NCBI GenBank assembly: GCA_010015655.1
Contig: ML976849.1
Location: 1 to 10,572, forward strand
Length of the DNA stretch: 10,572 nucleotides
Reading direction: 5' to 3'
DNA from: Bimuria novae-zelandiae CBS 107.79
Lineage: Eukaryota > Ascomycota > Dothideomycetes > Pleosporales > Didymosphaeriaceae
Made by a program: the position numbers and the translations under genes. The stretch's first letter is position 1; each line of letters opens with the position of its first letter. The notes under the pieces are model-generated. The model was given only the letters and a program-made list of their open reading frames with translations, searched no databases and was not told the origin of the DNA. Below, one piece after another: positions 7,545 through 10,572 of this stretch.

Positions 7545-7761
7545 TGGCCGCCTGCACACCAAAACAAACCGCTTCGACATCTACCTCCATCACAACACCT
7601 CTGGTGCAGCACCCTCCCCCACCCTGACCGAACCACAGCGCCATTGGAGCTGGACTTCTGCTTGCATCGCCAACATTGTCGGCACTGCACATTTGGGCGT
7701 CGGTCTCCTACCTCCCACCCGCCATCTCACCGTCGCTGTCGCATCTCATAGAGCGTGTCTG

Positions 7762-7912
7762 GTACGTTTATATTCGCGAACCCGCCATCAACGTCTGTCG
7801 ATCGGACCTGCACAGGCATATCCACGTGCTGGATGCCGTGGCATTGTCAGCACCCTCTTCTTTCCTGTATATACCGCGTCGCTTTCGCACCCGTGCTAAC
7901 ACAACACCACAG
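7762..7912 (+). other. Predicted 5'UTR intron 2 of cyclin B (151 bp)
   Basis: It has donor GTACGT at 7762, an exact CTAAC branch site at 7896-7900 and acceptor CAG ending at 7912, 12 nt after the branch site. The only ATG of the 700-nt leader region (7833) lies inside, so splicing leaves a leader with no AUG upstream of 8016. Confidence 0.6.
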
Positions 7913-8015
7913 AGTGCAGTATAACAAGACCTGTATACCTTTCACGACCCAGTATATACACCCAAATAGCCGGACCTGACTCTAGTCTTGCTCAACATAC
8001 CTACTATTGCTTGCA

Positions 8016-9587
8016 ATGCCTCCCGCGGTACGTATTCTCGCGTCGCGCCTAACTTGGGCCAGCATTGTACACGATGCGGCGGGGCATATGCCATCTCAGG
8101 AAGCTTTGCTAAGTGTCGTGACCAGGCTCGTAACCTCCGGCAGCGTGCCGTCACGAATGAGAATGACGAGAATGCGAGCTCCACGCGGTTGACGCGCGCA
8201 AAATCTGCGGCCATGGACTCTGTTGTTGATGCCAAGAAGCCCCAGCTCGCTTCCAAGAAGTCGTCAAATGCGCTCGCACCCGCCGCCCAGGCCAAGCGTG
8301 TAGCTTTGGGTGATCGCAGCAACGTCATCAAGTCCGAGGGCGTTGGTGCTGGCGCGAAGGAGGCGAAGGAGAACAAGAAGCTGGTCGCGACCAAAGGCGC
8401 AGTAGCAAAGGCAGCACACCCTACCAAGATCACCAAGCCTTCTCAGACCAGCAAGCCGCGGTCCGTACTTGCTCCCAAGGAGAAGAACGCCAACTCGTCT
8501 GGTTCAAAGCGACCTGCCCCCGGCTCTGGCATCGCCGGCCCGACCAAGAAGCAACGTAGCGCCCCGACCACTGTCAAGGAGGATCCCGAGGATGAGGAGA
8601 ACATTGAGCCCACCACCAACATCAAGGAGGCCAGTAAGACCGCCGTGAAGAACGAGCCCGTTGTGGCCGAGCCGGAGCCTGCGCTGGAGGATCAGGTGCA
8701 CGATCTAGATGGGGAGGACATCGACGACCCCCTCATGGTCTCAGAATATGTCGGTGAGATCTTCGAGTACCTGAAGCAGCTAGAGATGTCCACCATGGCC
8801 AATCCTGATTACATGGACAACCAGACCGAGTTGGAGTGGAAGATGCGAGGCATCCTGGTCGATTGGCTCCTCGAAGTTCACACTCGCTTCCGCCTCTTGC
8901 CCGAGACTCTCTTCCTCGCCGTCAACATCATTGACCGCTTCCTATCCACCAAGATTGTTCAGCTTGACCGCCTCCAGCTTGTCGGTGTCACCGCCATGTT
9001 CATCGCGTCCAAGTACGAGGAGGTGCTGTCGCCCCACGTGCAGAACTTCCGACACGTGGCTGACGACGGCTTCACGGAAGAGGAGATCCTTAGTGCCGAG
9101 CGCTTCGTCCTCTCTGCACTCGACTACGACCTGAGCTACCCCAACCCGATGAACTTCCTCCGCCGGATATCAAAGGCAGACAACTATGACATGCAGACCC
9201 GTACCCTCGGCAAGTACCTCCTCGAGATTGGATGCCTGGACCACCGCTTCATTGGTCACCCTCCTAGCCTGGTCGCTGCCGCCGCCATGTATCTTTCCCG
9301 TCTTGTGCTGGACCGCGGCCCATGGGACGCCACGTTGGCGCACTACGCGGGCTACACGGAGGAGGAGATCACACCTGTCCTCGAGCTCATGATCGACTAC
9401 CTCTCTGGTCCCGTTCAGCACGAGGCCTTCTTTAAGAAGTATGCGAGCAAGAAGTTCATGAAGGGTAAGTCTTTACACCACTACATCATTCCCACGCATG
9501 CTAACCACCTCAGCCTCAATCGTCCTCCGCCAGTGGTGCAAGAAGTACGTGGCGCAGTACGGCCCTCCCGATGTGGAGAAGGCGTGA
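8016..9587 (+). CDS. nimE: G2/mitotic-specific B-type cyclin (NimE/Clb family)
   Basis: It activates the mitotic Cdk1 kinase. Exons 8016..8027, 8126..9464 and 9514..9587 give 474 aa, a usual length for the family. The 12-nt first exon codes only MPPA. Intron 1 (98 bp) has GTACGT...CAG; intron 2 (49 bp) has GTAAGT, a CTAAC branch site (9501-9505) and CAG. Splicing joins M-K-A-S-I-V-L-R-Q-W, as at cyclin B C-termini, and ends ...PPDVEKA. The destruction box RVALGDRSN is at 62-70, a KEN box at 85-87, and a possible bipartite nuclear signal KR...PTKKQR at 132-148. An acidic, Lys/Pro-rich linker follows. The N-terminal cyclin fold (about 212-341) has MRGILVDWL (244-252) and SKYEE; R245 and K300 keep the 55-residue spacing of the Cdk-contact pair in cyclin A. 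The second fold is about 342-455. The N-terminal motifs imply destruction by APC/C. Confidence 0.96.
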
Positions 9588-10555
9588 GCCGATGTTTAGG
9601 CTCTGTACCTGCTCTCTCGCACACTTCACGACATGTTGCATCAACCGGCGCACGATTTTAGCGTTCCGGCCCTCAAAGCTCGATTGCGACGGACAGGCAG
9701 TTGCCTCGTTCCTATTCTTGTTTGCATTTTGGCCATCTCACACCGGCATGGCGTTATAACAGGCACGCAATTGGTTAGCTTCCCGAGGGCTTGAATGTCG
9801 GTTTCACTGTTTTGGTATCCAATTCCTATTGCAACGGAGTTTTAATAGCGTCTTGTCAATGATATCTGATCCTGTCATGAGGCGTACAAGGGGGGGTTCT
9901 TTATTCTGAAGTGCATCTCCTAACTTTATTCACTCTGAGAGGCTGGAACCTGCGCGCATTCGTAGCATGGCATGGATGGGTATGGTAGGGCCAGATGGGC
10001 GGGCGGGCGGATAGGATCATTGCTTGGGGGATGAACTTGGAAAAGGAGAGGGATTTGTGTATGAGTAGCAATGATGAGCCCCGTCTGCTGTTTATGCAAT
10101 ACAGTCTTGATTTTGAGTACATCTATTTCACTAGAGTGTTGCATCGCGTGAGGCTTTGCGATAGGTGTCAGTTTTCTCGGAGAGTTAGAACGCACCACGC
10201 ATGCGCATCTCGCGAATTCGTTGTTTACCCACAAATCCCGTCCTGTTCCTGTGAAGTCCGCAATTCCACCCGCCCAGTTTCACCCGTCCTCATATTTCCA
10301 ACTTCACCAGCGACTGCGCTCGGATCGAGCCTGGCGCAGTGCGAGGAGGACGCTGTTTTGTAATTATGACGGAATGACGCGGTCGCGCGTACCGTGGAGC
10401 GCGACGCTCGTGAGGCGTGCGTGTGGACCTCGGCAACGCGCGGGTTGCGTGCGTGAGTAAGGCTAGGCTTGTTTCGGTGGCGCCTGTGGAGCGATCGTGA
10501 GCGCATGCGACACTGCGCTAGGTGAGCTAGCCTGATGAGTGTACGAAGGAGCTCG
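9588..10555. other. Downstream intergenic region, no gene supported
   Basis: The first 150-300 bp presumably hold the cyclin B 3'UTR; no exact AATAAA is seen. The open frames here (up to ~120 codons) overlap on both strands, lack splice-supported continuation and resemble nothing I recognise. The stretch at 9990-10012 is G-rich (GGGCGGGCGGGCGG), and GC rises toward the end. No tRNA fold was recognised. Confidence 0.5.
10313..10340. repeat. GC-rich hairpin
   Basis: ACTGCGC at 10313-10319 pairs with GCGCAGT at 10334-10340, and inside it GCTCG (10318-10322) pairs with CGAGC (10326-10330). It may be chance in GC-rich DNA; no function is assigned. Confidence 0.45.
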
Positions 10556-10572
10556 TTTTTTTTTTTTTTTTT
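10556..10572. repeat. Poly(T) tract at the window end
   Basis: Seventeen T in a row run to the last base, preceded by GGAGCTCG. The tract may continue beyond the window. It could be a homopolymer in an intergenic region or promoter, the tail of a minus-strand retroposed copy, or an assembly edge. Confidence 0.8.

Larger units (their letters stand above)
7140..8015. promoter_or_regulatory. Shared 5' region of divergent RML2 and cyclin B genes
   Basis: These 876 bp between the two start codons must hold both promoters and leaders. They are GC-rich on the RML2 side and pyrimidine-rich toward the cyclin. A TATAA-like site (7346-7350) and the CT-rich stretch at about 7388-7435 would suit a cyclin start near there. 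From 7310 to 8015 the + strand has only one ATG (7833-7835), and it lies in a predicted leader intron. Confidence 0.7.

Noticed and set aside
7988..9661. A single unspliced 557-codon cyclin frame
   Set aside because: It begins at a TTG codon, and its first 46 codons and its end are unlike cyclins. Two introns with good signals give the expected N- and C-termini.
10313..10340. Relation between this hairpin and the LTR 35-mers (shared TGCGCTCG)
   Set aside because: The shared core is short and both are CpG-rich palindromes; chance similarity is enough to explain it.
9901..10506. Overlapping 70-120 codon frames downstream of cyclin B
   Set aside because: They overlap on both strands in GC-rich DNA, lack recognisable motifs and have no consistent codon signal.

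Overview
The window looks like a piece of a filamentous ascomycete genome (Pezizomycotina, possibly a dothideomycete; the class is an inference). It has two parts. Positions 1 to about 5733 are AT-rich transposon graveyard. Positions 5734-10572 are GC-richer, intact genic DNA with short introns of the fungal type. The transposon part carries the mark of repeat-induced point mutation (RIP): CpA and TpG are depleted, TpA is in excess and CpG is kept. In the old reading frames nearly every stop is TAA or TAG standing where CAA or CAG (Gln), or sometimes TGG, would fit.

Transposon part, left to right. (1) A Tc1/mariner-like transposase relic on the + strand lies in two blocks (about 55-396 and 832-1730). 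(2) Between the blocks sits a non-RIPed stretch whose first 254 bp look like a solo LTR. (3) An unassigned interval follows, with a 49-bp-period repeat and a 69-codon reading-frame fragment. (4) A complete Mutator-like element (MULE) occupies 2506-5723. It has about 200-bp terminal inverted repeats and a perfect 10-bp target-site duplication. Its minus-strand transposase relic still shows the DDE region, a SWIM zinc finger, a GRP basic motif and a long C-terminal extension.

Genic part. Two well-conserved genes are divergently arranged around an 876-bp shared 5' region. On the minus strand is the mitochondrial ribosomal protein L2 (RML2 type; three exons, 373 aa). On the plus strand is a B-type mitotic cyclin (NimE/Clb type; three coding exons with a 12-nt first exon, 474 aa) carrying a D-box, a KEN box and both cyclin folds. 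The cyclin leader appears to contain two introns. Between 7310 and 8015 there is one ATG, and it lies inside one of these predicted introns. The last 985 bp hold no gene I can support and end in 17 T.

I see no CRISPR array, tRNA, rRNA or recognisable novel defence or metabolic system. The most informative signals are the nested transposon history, the nearly unmutated MULE ends flanking a RIPed core, and the structure of the cyclin B leader and first exon.
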